Source of the DNA: Atherinomorus stipes
Taxonomy: Eukaryota > Chordata > Actinopteri > Atheriniformes > Atherinidae
Assembly: GCA_023101725.1 (NCBI GenBank)
Contig: JALJCO010012847.1
Location: forward strand, 124,001-188,000
Direction: 5' to 3'
DNA length: 64,000 bases
Shown in pieces: positions 1-11,500 of this stretch. The notes under the pieces are model-generated. The model was not told the DNA's origin. It did not search any database and saw nothing but the letters and a program-made list of their open reading frames with translations. Positions within the stretch are counted from its first letter, which is position 1. Every line of letters starts with the position of its first letter. The translations under genes and the position numbers were made by a program.

Positions 1-143
1 ACCACCCAGCCCCAGCCGCCCTCCGGGTGGACGAACTCCGCTTCCTCCTCCAAACCTTTCTGGGACACTTTGCAGTCCCCGTTCTCCTTCTTCTCCTCCG
101 ACCCGGCTGCCTCCCCCTCCGTCACGCTCCTCTCTTCCGTCAT
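1..143 (-). CDS. slc16a10: SLC16A10 (MCT10/TAT1) aromatic amino acid transporter, start of exon 1, partial
   Basis: The minus strand opens with ATG at 143-141 and stays open to the window edge (47 codons plus 2 bases). The N-terminus is acidic and Lys/Glu-rich, as in the cytoplasmic tail of monocarboxylate transporters. It ends in PEGGWGWV, the signature just before transmembrane segment 1 of the SLC16 family. Trp at the third signature position fits MCT10 better than MCT8 (PEGGFGWVV). In human, SLC16A10 lies next to RPF2 in the same orientation, as here. MCT10 is a plasma-membrane facilitator of aromatic amino acids and thyroid hormone. The transmembrane part lies outside the window. SLC16A2 is the alternative; synteny argues against it. 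Confidence 0.85.
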   Translation of the reverse strand, partial: MTEERSVTEGEAAGSEEKKENGDCKVSQKGLEEEAEFVHPEGGWGWV

Positions 144-245
144 TGTCAGTCAGTTTGATCACAGTTATTATTAATAAATAATCAATGATGGGCTGCAGGT
201 CAGTCAGGGAGAAGCTGCATCCATCAGCTGGACTTCAGCTTCTTC
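144..245 (-). promoter_or_regulatory. SLC16A10 5' flank/5'UTR
   Basis: Sequence directly upstream of the SLC16A10 ATG on the minus strand. No TATA box is visible in this short stretch. The inverted-repeat element at 246-849 begins about 100 bp upstream of the start codon, so either the 5'UTR crosses that element or the promoter is very close to the ATG. Confidence 0.4.
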
Positions 246-849
246 TAACCCCGGCTTTACACCTGGTCCGTGACGTGAGCGCAACGCAGCGCAGCGGCTT
301 TGCTGCGACTTCCTCGGCGCGAGCATTTACACCGTTCACTGTGCGGCCGCGCAGCGCACCCGCGAGTGCACCAGCTGTTGTTTGATTGGTGACATCACGG
401 AATCTCGAGAGGACTGCTAGATCGCCTGTGATTCTCATCCAAATGGTTCATTTTGTCCACATGTTCATGCGTCATGGTTTTTTATTTCACTGTAACCTCG
501 TGGACACGGAGATGCTGTCATGTTCAGGTAGTTCAGCAGTTTAAAAGCTGCACGGTGGCTTTTGTTTAGGAAGTTACCGGATATTTTACACTGAACCCGT
601 GTCTGACTTCCTGTCTGGTTCGATCTGAACTACTGAAATTGACGCGGTGTCGGTGCGTGGAGCGTCAAAAATAGAGCTGGTGCGTATCTGTAGCGCAGCG
701 GCAAGGCATGCCGGAGCGACGACGGACCGCTCACGCGCCGCAGCGTGAGCAATATGTTTCACACCATTGATTACATGGGCGCGATCCGGTGCGCAGGGCG
801 CGCCGCTGCGCTGCGCTCACGTCACGGACCAGGTGTAAAGCCGGGGTTA
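246..849. mobile_element. 604-bp GC-rich terminal-inverted-repeat element (MITE-like)
   Basis: The left end, beginning TAACCCCGGCTTTACACC at 246, is matched for 38 bases without mismatch by the reverse complement of the right end finishing at 849. Both ends can be read as flanked by TA, which would fit a TA-duplicating superfamily such as Tc1/mariner, but this is not decisive. The interior is CpG-rich (repeated GCGCAGCG) with no transposase-like frame. It occupies most of the apparent CpG island upstream of SLC16A10. Confidence 0.75.
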
Positions 850-1015
850 TGCAGCATGTGCGACTGTCAGAGCGCCGCTGCCGCACATTATAAATACAGC
901 GCGCGGGGTGTGGGCGGGGCTCCGGGCCAGCCTGCAGCTCATTGGACGCCCGGATTCAACCGCTGCATCACAGTAGCGACGCACAGCTGAGAGTCTGCAG
1001 GAGGAGCAGCGCCTC
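850..1015. other. GC-rich spacer with a TATAAATA box
   Basis: A plus-strand TATAAATA lies at about 889-896 in GC-rich sequence. Its complement also reads as a TA-rich box on the minus strand, so it could serve SLC16A10 with a long leader or an unidentified plus-strand transcript. No convincing gene begins here. Confidence 0.3.
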
Positions 1016-1886
1016 CTCAGCTTCTCCTCCTGTCCTCCTCTTCATCTGGTTCTCCTCCTGTCCTCCTCTTAATCAGCTTCTCCTCCTGTCCTCCTCTTCA
1101 TCTGGTTCTCCTCCGGTCCTCCTCTTAATCAGCTTCTCCTCCTGTCCTCCTCTTCATCTGGTTCTCCTCCTGTCCTCCTCTTCATCAGCTTCTCCTCATG
1201 TCCTCCTCTTAATCAGCTTCTCCTTATGTCCTCCTCTTCATCAGCTTCTCCTTATGTCCTCCTCTTCATCAGCTTCTCCTCATGTCTGCTTCTGGTCCTC
1301 CACATATGGTTCTCCTCTTCATCAGCTTCTCCTCATGTCCTCCTCTTCATCAGTTTCTCCACATCTGGTTCTCCTCTTCATCAGCTTCTCATGTCCTCCT
1401 CTTCATCTGGTTTCCTCGTGTCTTCTTCTGGTCCTCCTCTTCATCAGTTTCTCCTCATGTCTTCTTCTGGTCCTCCTCGTCTGGTTCTCCTCTTTATCAG
1501 CTTCTCATGTCCTCCTCTTCATCTGGTTCTCCTCCTGTCCTCCTCTTCTTCTGGTCCCCCTCTTCATCAGCTTCTCCTCGTGTCCTTTTCTGGTCCTCCT
1601 CTTCATCAGCTTCTCCTCATGTCTTCTTCTGGTCCTCTTCATCAGCTTCTCCTCATGTCTTCTTCTGGTCCTCCTTGTCTGGTTCTCCTCTTCATCAGCT
1701 TCTCCTCGTGTCTTCTTTTGGTCCTCCTCTTCATCAGCTTCTCCTCCTGTCTTCTTCTGGTCCTCCATCAGTTTCTCCCCATGTCTTCTTCTGGTCCTCC
1801 TTGTCTGGTTCTCCTCTTCTTCAGCTTCTCCTCATGTCCTCCTCTTCCTCAGCTTCTCCTCATGTCCTCCTCTTCATCAGGTTTTC
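1016..1886. repeat. Polypyrimidine minisatellite, about 28-bp unit, about 30 copies
   Basis: Tandem units built on CTTCTCCTCATGTCCTCC followed by TCTTCATCAG. The plus strand is nearly pure C/T apart from short ATG, CAG and TGG interruptions. Unit length is about 28 bp with many small indels and substitutions (CAG versus TGG, CATG versus CCTG). Three overlapping plus-strand frames and one minus frame are open only because the repeat lacks stop codons; they are not genes. Confidence 0.9.
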
Positions 1887-2512
1887 CTTCCAGTTTCATC
1901 GGCGTCCATCATCCAGACTCTCATGTGGGTGAGAGGTCGACGTGGTGGCGGCTCGAACAGTGAAACTTGGAGGAAACATTCAGCAGCAGTGGATCTTCAG
2001 ACGTCCTGCAGCGACATCAGGACCCTGAACGCACCTCGAACGTTCCCTAAACTTCACTCTGATCTCAGAAACATTTCTGACATCAGACGCGTCAGAAAAT
2101 GAGAAATGAAGTCTGAACGAAGCTGTGAAACCGTGGAAACATCACTTCCTTCTCTGAAGGAACGGAAACCTCTAATCTGATCAAAGTCCAGGTTTCATTC
2201 AACAGATTACGAAATCCCAAACGTCTCTGTGGATCTACTTTACAGGAAACCATCATCAGCCACATGTCGTTAAACTTCCACCATGTTTCTATCAGCTTTA
2301 CAGGAAGTGCTGAATTATTCTCAACGACTGTGGAAGGAAAGCAGAAGCAGAAACCAGAGCAAGTTTAAAATTTTATTTCTTTTAGGGTTTTTTTTTTTTA
2401 CATTTTATTGGAAAAAACGAATAAACACTGAATGTGACAATAAATGAAGAGAAAGTAGCTTTTATCTGACGTCACATGATCACGAGTCACATGACTGCAC
2501 CAGGAAGCAGCT
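1887..2512. other. RPF2 3' flank and 3'UTR
   Basis: This stretch holds the RPF2 3'UTR on the minus strand. Two minus-strand AATAAA hexamers (TTTATT on plus at 2372-2377 and 2404-2409) lie about 105-140 bases past the RPF2 stop and are the likely poly(A) signals. From 1887 to about 2370 I see no gene or repeat. Confidence 0.6.
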
Positions 2513-5500
2513 TCAGCTCTCCGACTTGGCAGCTTTAGAAACCGGACCCCCCTGCTCTCCAGCAACCACCTCGCCCTTCCTCTTCCTCAGACCCTTCATC
2601 TTCCGCGTCTGCAGCTTGGACAGATCCTGTTTCTGCATGTGCACCCGGCCCAGCTTGGTACCAAAAGCATCGTGGGAAATGTTCTTCTTCTTCTTTGGCT
2701 GTGAAAGAGCAGAGTTGGAGGAATCCAGTGAGACGTCTTAATGATTTATATAACGACAGCTGGATGAAACAGAACAGATGCAGCTGCTACACCTCAGCCA
2801 GAAACAGTCAACAAAACAAACCGGTCACACACCAACGTTTGGTTTGACCTGGTTTAGCTTCGATTCCAGCAGCAGTGACCGATTCAGTAAAGATTTATTA
2901 CCATCCAGTGTTGCGTTAAATGCAGCGGCGACAAAGCGGAGAAGCTACAAACGGGCATGCGTTAAATGTTTAACCTGTTTGCGTTCAGCCACAATGCAGA
3001 GAAGCAGAGGGAGGAAACATCATTTTCTAGGACAACTCAAACCTTTCCAGGACATTTGACTCTTTTTCTCATATTCCATGTGTTTTCCATGACTGGAAAA
3101 TCCTTTTCCAGGTCTTCCAGGACACGTGGGAACCCTGCTAGCAACCTGAAGCTGTCTTCCTCTGGTTATCCTGACTGATTAGTGGTTTTCTTCCAGCTAC
3201 GCAGCCGTTCAGTCCTAATCCCTCGAGTTCCCTTCGATTGTTCATGTGGAAATGTTTTTAATTCCACTGTTAAACATAAACTGAGTTCTACTGTTGTTTT
3301 TCTTCCATCTGATCATCATTCAGGATGTTTTCCTAACCACATCTCTTCCTGGAGAACGATGATTCTCCACTATCCTCCCAGTTTTTATTAGGGCTGGGGG
3401 AAGAAAATCGATACAATGAAATATCGCGATATTTTCATATGCAGATTTCATATAGAGATTCAAAAATGCAATATTGATCTATTTTACCAACGAAATCTCG
3501 CGAGATATCGTAAGATAACGGTGATATCGCGCGAGATTTCTTGACTGAACAACGAACTCTCGCGAGATTTCATTAGTAAAATAGATCTATACCACATTTT
3601 TACATATCAATATGAGATCAGCATATGAAAATATCGCGATATTTCAGTGTCCCCCAGCCCTAGTTTTTATATTCTACCTTAGACAGCTCCTAAAGGGCTA
3701 GTTCAAAATTTTTGACACAGGGTCTAATTTTTTAATTACTAGGGTATTATTCATCACTGAAAAGAGTTCAACTTATTTCATCCCGTTATTCTAGTTGCTG
3801 GAAGTCGCTAATGCTAATGTAAGTCAATGGAATTGCGTGCTAGCCAGTCATTTAAAACCATTTTAACCAGTCCACAGAACACCAGAGGCAAAGCAGTTAT
3901 AACACAAGACTATCTGTGCTAATGCCGCGTTAGCAGAATAACACGGCAAAGCTCACACAAAGATAGAAATAAAACTAAATAAATGCTTCTGTATGGAACA
4001 CAAATTATACAAATATTTCACTCATTTTACATTTTACAGATAAGTGTTTTTGTTTCATTATTGATGTCATGATTAATTATCCTAATATCTGCCGATATAT
4101 CTGAAATGAAATTATGAAAAAATGCATCTGCTTGGCTTCAGACCATCTGGAGGATAAAAGAAAAAACTTCTCTCTGTGTGACACTGCAGCAGATTTTTAA
4201 GAAATTACCGTATTATGTTACGTTTTTGTACAAGATCTAATAGTATATATGGGGAAAAGGTTTTTTTCTAGGAGGAAAAGTCAGGATGCCAATGACCCAT
4301 CTTAAACAGACCAACATCTTTTCCAGGACCACAGGATGCGTCTTTCCACATCGCTGTTTTAGATGTGAGGAGCTGTTGGCTGCATCAGTTGGAGTTAATT
4401 AAGCTCAAAGATGATCAATCATGCAGTAATTATGAGACAAACTTATTTGCATGAACAGCTCCAGGTGGGCACTTTTGCTTTGGCCAGGCAGAAAAAGTAC
4501 TGTATTATATGCACAAAGGTTTTTATGTTTTCACTTGTTGCTGATTGAATTAGTGTGATTAGTCTGTCCTCTGGCACCCCCTCCAGGACGAAATGAGAAT
4601 TACAGTTTTCTCAAGCAGGACAGAACCAGAACCAGATATTTTGTTGTGGATTCAGCAGCTCTGAAAGTTCATTAATCCTTAAATTTCCAACTCAGTTTGT
4701 GGCCTGTTTTTTTTTTTTTTTTTTTCCTTCATGACATACAAAACTGCGTGTGAAAGCTAAACATTATATCCCAGTCATCATCAGAACCTTTAATCCCAGT
4801 CAGTATCAGAACCTTTAATCCCAGTCATCATCAGAACCTTTAATCCCAGTCAGTATCAGAACCTTTAATCCCAGTCATCATCAGAACCTTTAATCCCAGT
4901 CAGCATCAGAACCTTTAATCCCAGTCAGTATCAGAACCTTTAATCCCAGTCATCATCAGAACCTTTAATCCCAGTCATCATCAGAACCTTTAATCCCAGT
5001 CAGTATCAGAACCTTTAATCCTAGTCAGCATCAGAACCTTTAATCCCAGTCATCATCAGAACCTTTAATCCCAGTCAGTATCAGAACCTTTATTCCCAGT
5101 CAGTATCAGAACCTTTAATCCCAGTCAGTATCAGAACCTTTAATCCCAGTCATCACCAGAACCTTTAATCCCAGTCATCACCAGAACCTTTAATCCCATT
5201 CAACATCAGAACCTTTAATCCCAGTCATCATCAGAACCTTTAATCCCAGTCATCACCAGAACCTTTAATCCCAGTCAGTATCAGAACCTTTATTCCCAGT
5301 CATCATCAGAACCTTTATTCCCAGTCATCATCAGAACCTTTAATCCCAGTCAGCATCAGAACCTTTATTCCCAGTCATCATCAGAACCTTTATTCCCAGT
5401 CATCATCAGAACCTTTAATCCCAGTCACCATCAGAACCTTTAATCCCAGTCATCATCAGAACCTTTAATCCCAGTCAGCATCAGAACCTTTAATCCCAGT

Positions 5501-8500
5501 CAGCATCAGAACCTTTAATCCCAGTCAGCATCAGAACCTTTAATCCCAGTCAGCATCAGAACCTTTTATCCCAGTCAGCATCCAGAACCTTTAATCCCAG
5601 TCAGCATCAGAACCTTTGATCCCAGTCAGCATCAGAACCTTTAATCCCAGTCAGCATCAGAACCTTTAATCCCAGTCAGCATCAAGGACCTTTAATCTCA
5701 GTCAGCATCCAGACCCTTTAATCTCAGTCAGCATCCAGACCCTTTAATCTCAGTCAGCATCCAGACCCTTTAATCTCAGTCAGCATCCAGAACCTTTAAT
5801 CCCAGTCAGCATCCAGAACCTTTAAACTCAGTCAGCATCCAGAACCTTTAATCCCAGTCACATCAGAACCTTCAATCTCAGTCAGTATCAGAACCTTCAA
5901 TCTCAGTCAGTATCAGAACCTTTAATCCCAGTCAGCATCTAGAACCTTTAATCTCAGTCAGCATCCAGAACCTTTAATCTCAGTAAGCATCAAGAACCTT
6001 TAATCCCAGTCAGTATCAGAACCTTTAATCCCAGTCAGTATCAGAACCTTTAATCCCAGTCAGCATCCAGAACCTTTAATCCCAGTCATCACCAGAACCT
6101 TTAATCCCATTCAACATCAGAACCTTTAATCCCAGTCATCATCAGAACCTTTAATCCCAGTCATCACCAGATTCTTTAATCCCAGTCATCACTAGAACCT
6201 TTAATCCCAGTCAGTATCAGAACCTTTATTCCCAGTCATCATCAGAACCTTTATTCCCAGTCATCATCAGAACCTTTATTCCCAGTCATCATCAGAACCT
6301 TTATTCCCAGTCATCATCAGAACCTTTAATCCCAGTCATCATCAGAACCTTTAATCCCAGTCAGCATCAGAACCTTTAATCCCAGTCAGCATCAGAACCT
6401 TTATTCCCAGTCATCATCAGAACCTTTAATCTCAGTCATCATCAGAACCTTTATTCCCAGTCATCATCAGAACCTTTATTCCCAGTCATCATCAGAACCT
6501 TTAATCCCAGTCATCATCAGAACCTTTAATCCCAGTCATCATCAGAACCTTTAATCCCAGTCAGCATCAGAACCTTTAATCCCAGTCATCACCAGAACCT
6601 TAAATCCCAGTCAGCATCAGAACCTTTTATCCCAGTCAGCATCCAGAACCTTTAATCCCAGTCAGCATCAGAACCTTTAATCCCAGTCAGCATCAGAACC
6701 TTTGATCCCAGTCAGCATCAGAACCTTTAATCCCAGTCAGCATCAGAACCTTTAATCCCAGTCAGCATCAAGGACCTTTAATCTCAGTCAGCATCCAGAC
6801 CCTTTAATCTCAGTCAGCATCCAGACCCTTTAATCTCAGTCAGCATCCAGACCCTTTAATCTCAGTCAGCATCCAGAACCTTTAATCCCAGTCAGCATCC
6901 AGATCCTTTAAACTCAGTCAGCATCCAGAACCTTTAATCCCAGTCACATCAGAACCTTCAATCTCAGTCAGTATCAGAACCTTTAATCCCAGTCAGCATC
7001 CTGAACCTTTAATCTCAGTCAGCATCTAGAACCTTTAATCTCAGTCAGCATCCAGAACCTTTAATTTCAGTCAGCATCCAGAACCTTTAATCTCAGTCAG
7101 CATCCAGAACCTTTAATCTCAGTCAGCATCCAGAACCTTTAATCTCAGTAAGCATCAAGAACCTTTAATCCCAGTCAGTATCAGAACCTTTAATCCCAGT
7201 CAGTATCAGAACCTTTAATCCCAGTCAGCATCCAGAACCTTTAATCCCAGTCATCACCAGAACCTTTAATCCCATTCAACATCAGAACCTTTAATCCCAG
7301 TCATCATCAGAACCTTTAATCCCAGTCATCACCAGATTCTTTAATCCCAGTCATCACTAGAACCTTTAATCCCAGTCAGTATCAGAACCTTTATTCCCAG
7401 TCATCATCAGAACCTTTATTCCCAGTCATCATCAGAACCTTTAATCCCAGTCATCATCAGAACCTTTAATCCCAGTCATCATCAGAACCTTTAATCCCAG
7501 TCATCATCAGAACCTTTAATCCCAGTCAGCATCAGAACCTTTAATCCCAGTCAGCATCAGAACCTTTATTCCCAGTCATCATCAGAACCTTTAATCTCAG
7601 TCAGCATCCAGAACCTTTAATCTCAGTCAGCATCCAGAACCTTTAATCCCAGGCAGCATCCAGAACCTTTAATCTCAGTCAGCATCAAGAACCTTTAATC
7701 TCAGTCAGCATCAAGAACCTTTAATCTCAGTCAGCATCCAGAAGCTTTAATCTCAGTCAGCATCCAGAAGCTTTAATCTCAGTCAGCATCCAGAACCTTT
7801 AATCCCAGTCAGCATCCAGAACCTTCAATCTCAGTCGCATCCAGGACCTTTAATCCCAGTCAGCATCAGAATTTTTTATCACAGTCAGCATCCAGAACCT
7901 TTAATCCCAGTCAGCATCCAGAACCTTAAATCTCAGTCAGCATCCAGAACCTTTAATCTCAGTCAGCATCCAGAACCTTTAATCTCAGTCAGCATCCAGA
8001 ACCTTTAATCTCAGTCAGCATCCAGAACCTTTAATCCCAGTCAGCATCCCGAACCTTTAATCTCAGTCAGCATCTAGAACCTTTAATCTCAGTCAGCATC
8101 AAGAACCTTTAATCTCAGTCAGCATCCAGAACCTTTAATCTCAGTCAGCATCCAGAACCTTAAATCCCAGTCAGCATCCAGAACCTTTAATCTCAGTCAG
8201 CATCCAGAACCTTTAATCTCAGTCAGCATCCAGAACCTTTAATCTCAGTCAGCATCCAGAACCTTTAATCTCAGTCAGCATCCAGAACCTTTAATCTCAG
8301 TCAGCATCCAGAACCTTTAATCCCAGTCATTACCAGAACCTTTAATCCCAGTCATCACCAGAACCTTTAATCCCAGTCATCACCAGAACCTTTAATCCCA
8401 GTCATCACCAGAACCTTTAATCACAGTCAGAATCAGAACCTTTATTCCCAGTCAGCATCCAGAACCTTTAATCTCAGTCGCATCCAGGACCTTTAATCCC

Positions 8501-11500
8501 AGTCAGCATCAGAATTTTTTTTATCCCAGTCAGCATCCAGAACCTTTAATCCCAGTCAGCATCCAGAACCTTTAATCTCAGTCAGCATCCAGAACCTTTA
8601 ATCCCAGTCAGCATCCAGAACCTTTAATCTCAGTCAGCATCTGGGACCTTTAATCTCAGTCAGCATCCAGAACCTTTAATCCCAGTCATCACCAGAACCT
8701 TTAATCCCAGTCAGAATCAGAACCTTTAATCCCAGTCATCATCAGAACCTTTGATCACAGTCATCATCAGAACCTTTAATCCCAGTCAGCATCCAGAACC
8801 TTTAATCCCAGTCAGCATCCAGAACCTTTAATCTCAGTCAGCATCTAGGACCTTTAATCTCAGTCAGCATCCAGAACCTTTAATCCCAGTCATCACCAGA
8901 ACCTTTAATCCCAGTCAGAATCAGAACCTTTATTCCCAGTCAGCATCAGGACCTTTAATCCCAGTCATCATCAGAACCTTTATTCCCAGTCATCATCAGA
9001 ACCTTTAATCTCAGTCATCATCAGAACCTTTATTCCCAGTCATCATCAGAACCTTTATTCCCAGTCATCATCAGAACCTTTAATCCCAGTCATCATCAGA
9101 ACCTTTAATCCCAGTCATCATCAGAACCTTTAATCCCAGTCAGCATCAGAACCTTTAATCCCAGTCATCACCAGAACCTTAAATCCCAGTCAGCATCAGA
9201 ACCTTTTATCCCAGTCAGCATCCAGAACCTTTAATCCCAGTCAGCATCAGAACCTTTAATCCCAGTCAGCATCAGAACCTTTGATCCCAGTCAGCATCAG
9301 AACCTTTAATCCCAGTCAGCATCAGAACCTTTAATCCCAGTCAGCATCAAGGACCTTTAATCTCAGTCAGCATCCAGACCCTTTAATCTCAGTCAGCATC
9401 CAGACCCTTTAATCTCAGTCAGCATCCAGACCCTTTAATCTCAGTCAGCATCCAGAACCTTTAATCCCAGTCAGCATCCAGATCCTTTAAACTCAGTCAG
9501 CATCCAGAACCTTTAATCCCAGTCACATCAGAACCTTCAATCTCAGTCAGTATCAGAACCTTTAATCCCAGTCAGCATCCTGAACCTTTAATCTCAGTCA
9601 GCATCTAGAACCTTTAATCTCAGTCAGCATCCAGAACCTTTAATCTCAGTCAGCATCCAGAACCTTTAATCTCAGTCAGCATCCAGAACCTTTAATCTCA
9701 GTCAGCATCCAGAACCTTTAATCTCAGTAAGCATCAAGAACCTTTAATCCCAGTCAGTATCAGAACCTTTAATCCCAGTCAGTATCAGAACCTTTAATCC
9801 CAGTCAGCATCCAGAACCTTTAATCCCAGTCATCACCAGAACCTTTAATCCCATTCAACATCAGAACCTTTAATCCCAGTCATCATCAGAACCTTTAATC
9901 CCAGTCATCACCAGATTCTTTAATCCCAGTCATCACTAGAACCTTTAATCCCAGTCAGTATCAGAACCTTTATTCCCAGTCATCATCAGAACCTTTATTC
10001 CCAGTCATCATCAGAACCTTTAATCCCAGTCATCATCAGAACCTTTAATCCCAGTCATCATCAGAACCTTTAATCCCAGTCATCATCAGAACCTTTAATC
10101 CCAGTCATCATCAGAACCTTTAATCCCAGTCAGCATCAGAACCTTTATTCCCAGTCATCATCAGAACCTTTAATCTCAGTCAGCATCCAGAACCTTTAAT
10201 CTCAGTCAGCATCCAGAACCTTTAATCCCAGGCAGCATCCAGAACCTTTAATCTCAGTCAGCATCAAGAACCTTTAATCTCAGTCAGCATCAAGAACCTT
10301 TAATCTCAGTCAGCATCCAGAAGCTTTAATCTCAGTCAGCATCCAGAAGCTTTAATCTCAGTCAGCATCCAGAACCTTTAATCCCAGTCAGCATCCAGAA
10401 CCTTCAATCTCAGTCGCATCCAGGACCTTTAATCCCAGTCAGCATCAGAATTTTTTTTTATCACAGTCAGCATCCAGAACCTTTAATCCCAGTCAGCATC
10501 CAGAACCTTAAATCTCAGTCAGCATCCAGAACCTTTAATCTCAGTCAGCATCCAGAACCTTTAATCTCAGTCAGCATCCAGAACCTTTAATCTCAGTCAG
10601 CATCCAGAACCTTTAATCCCAGTCAGCATCCCGAACCTTTAATCTCAGTCAGCATCTAGAACCTTTAATCTCAGTCAGCATCAAGAACCTTTAATCTCAG
10701 TCAGCATCCAGAACCTTTAATCTCAGTCAGCATCCAGAACCTTAAATCCCAGTCAGCATCCAGAACCTTTAATCTCAGTCAGCATCCAGAACCTTTAATC
10801 TCAGTCAGCATCCAGAACCTTTAATCTCAGTCAGCATCCAGAACCTTTAATCTCAGTCAGCATCCAGAACCTTTAATCTCAGTCAGCATCCAGAACCTTT
10901 AATCCCAGTCATTACCAGAACCTTTAATCCCAGTCATCACCAGAACCTTTAATCCCAGTCATCACCAGAACCTTTAATCCCAGTCATCACCAGAACCTTT
11001 AATCCCAGTCAGAATCAGAACCTTTATTCCCAGTCAGCATCCAGAACCTTTAATCTCAGTCGCATCCAGGACCTTTAATCCCAGTCAGCATCAGAATTTT
11101 TTTTTATCCCAGTCAGCATCCAGAACCTTTAATCCCAGTCAGCATCCAGAACCTTTAATCTCAGTCAGCATCCAGAACCTTTAATCCCAGTCAGCATCCA
11201 GAACCTTTAATCTCAGTCAGCATCTGGGACCTTTAATCTCAGTCAGCATCCAGAACCTTTAATCCCAGTCATCACCAGAACCTTTAATCCCAGTCAGAAT
11301 CAGAACCTTTAATCCCAGTCATCATCAGAACCTTTGATCACAGTCATCATCAGAACCTTTAATCCCAGTCAGCATCCAGAACCTTTAATCCCAGTCAGCA
11401 TCCAGAACCTTTAATCTCAGTCAGCATCTAGGACCTTTAATCTCAGTCAGCATCCAGAACCTTTAATCCCAGTCATCACCAGAACCTTTAATCCCAGTCA

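Noticed and set aside
942..2102. 386-codon plus-strand frame, with 245- and 216-codon frames in other phases
   Set aside because: All arise from the stop-free polypyrimidine minisatellite; three phases are open at once and composition is pure repeat (Ser/Leu/Pro/Phe).
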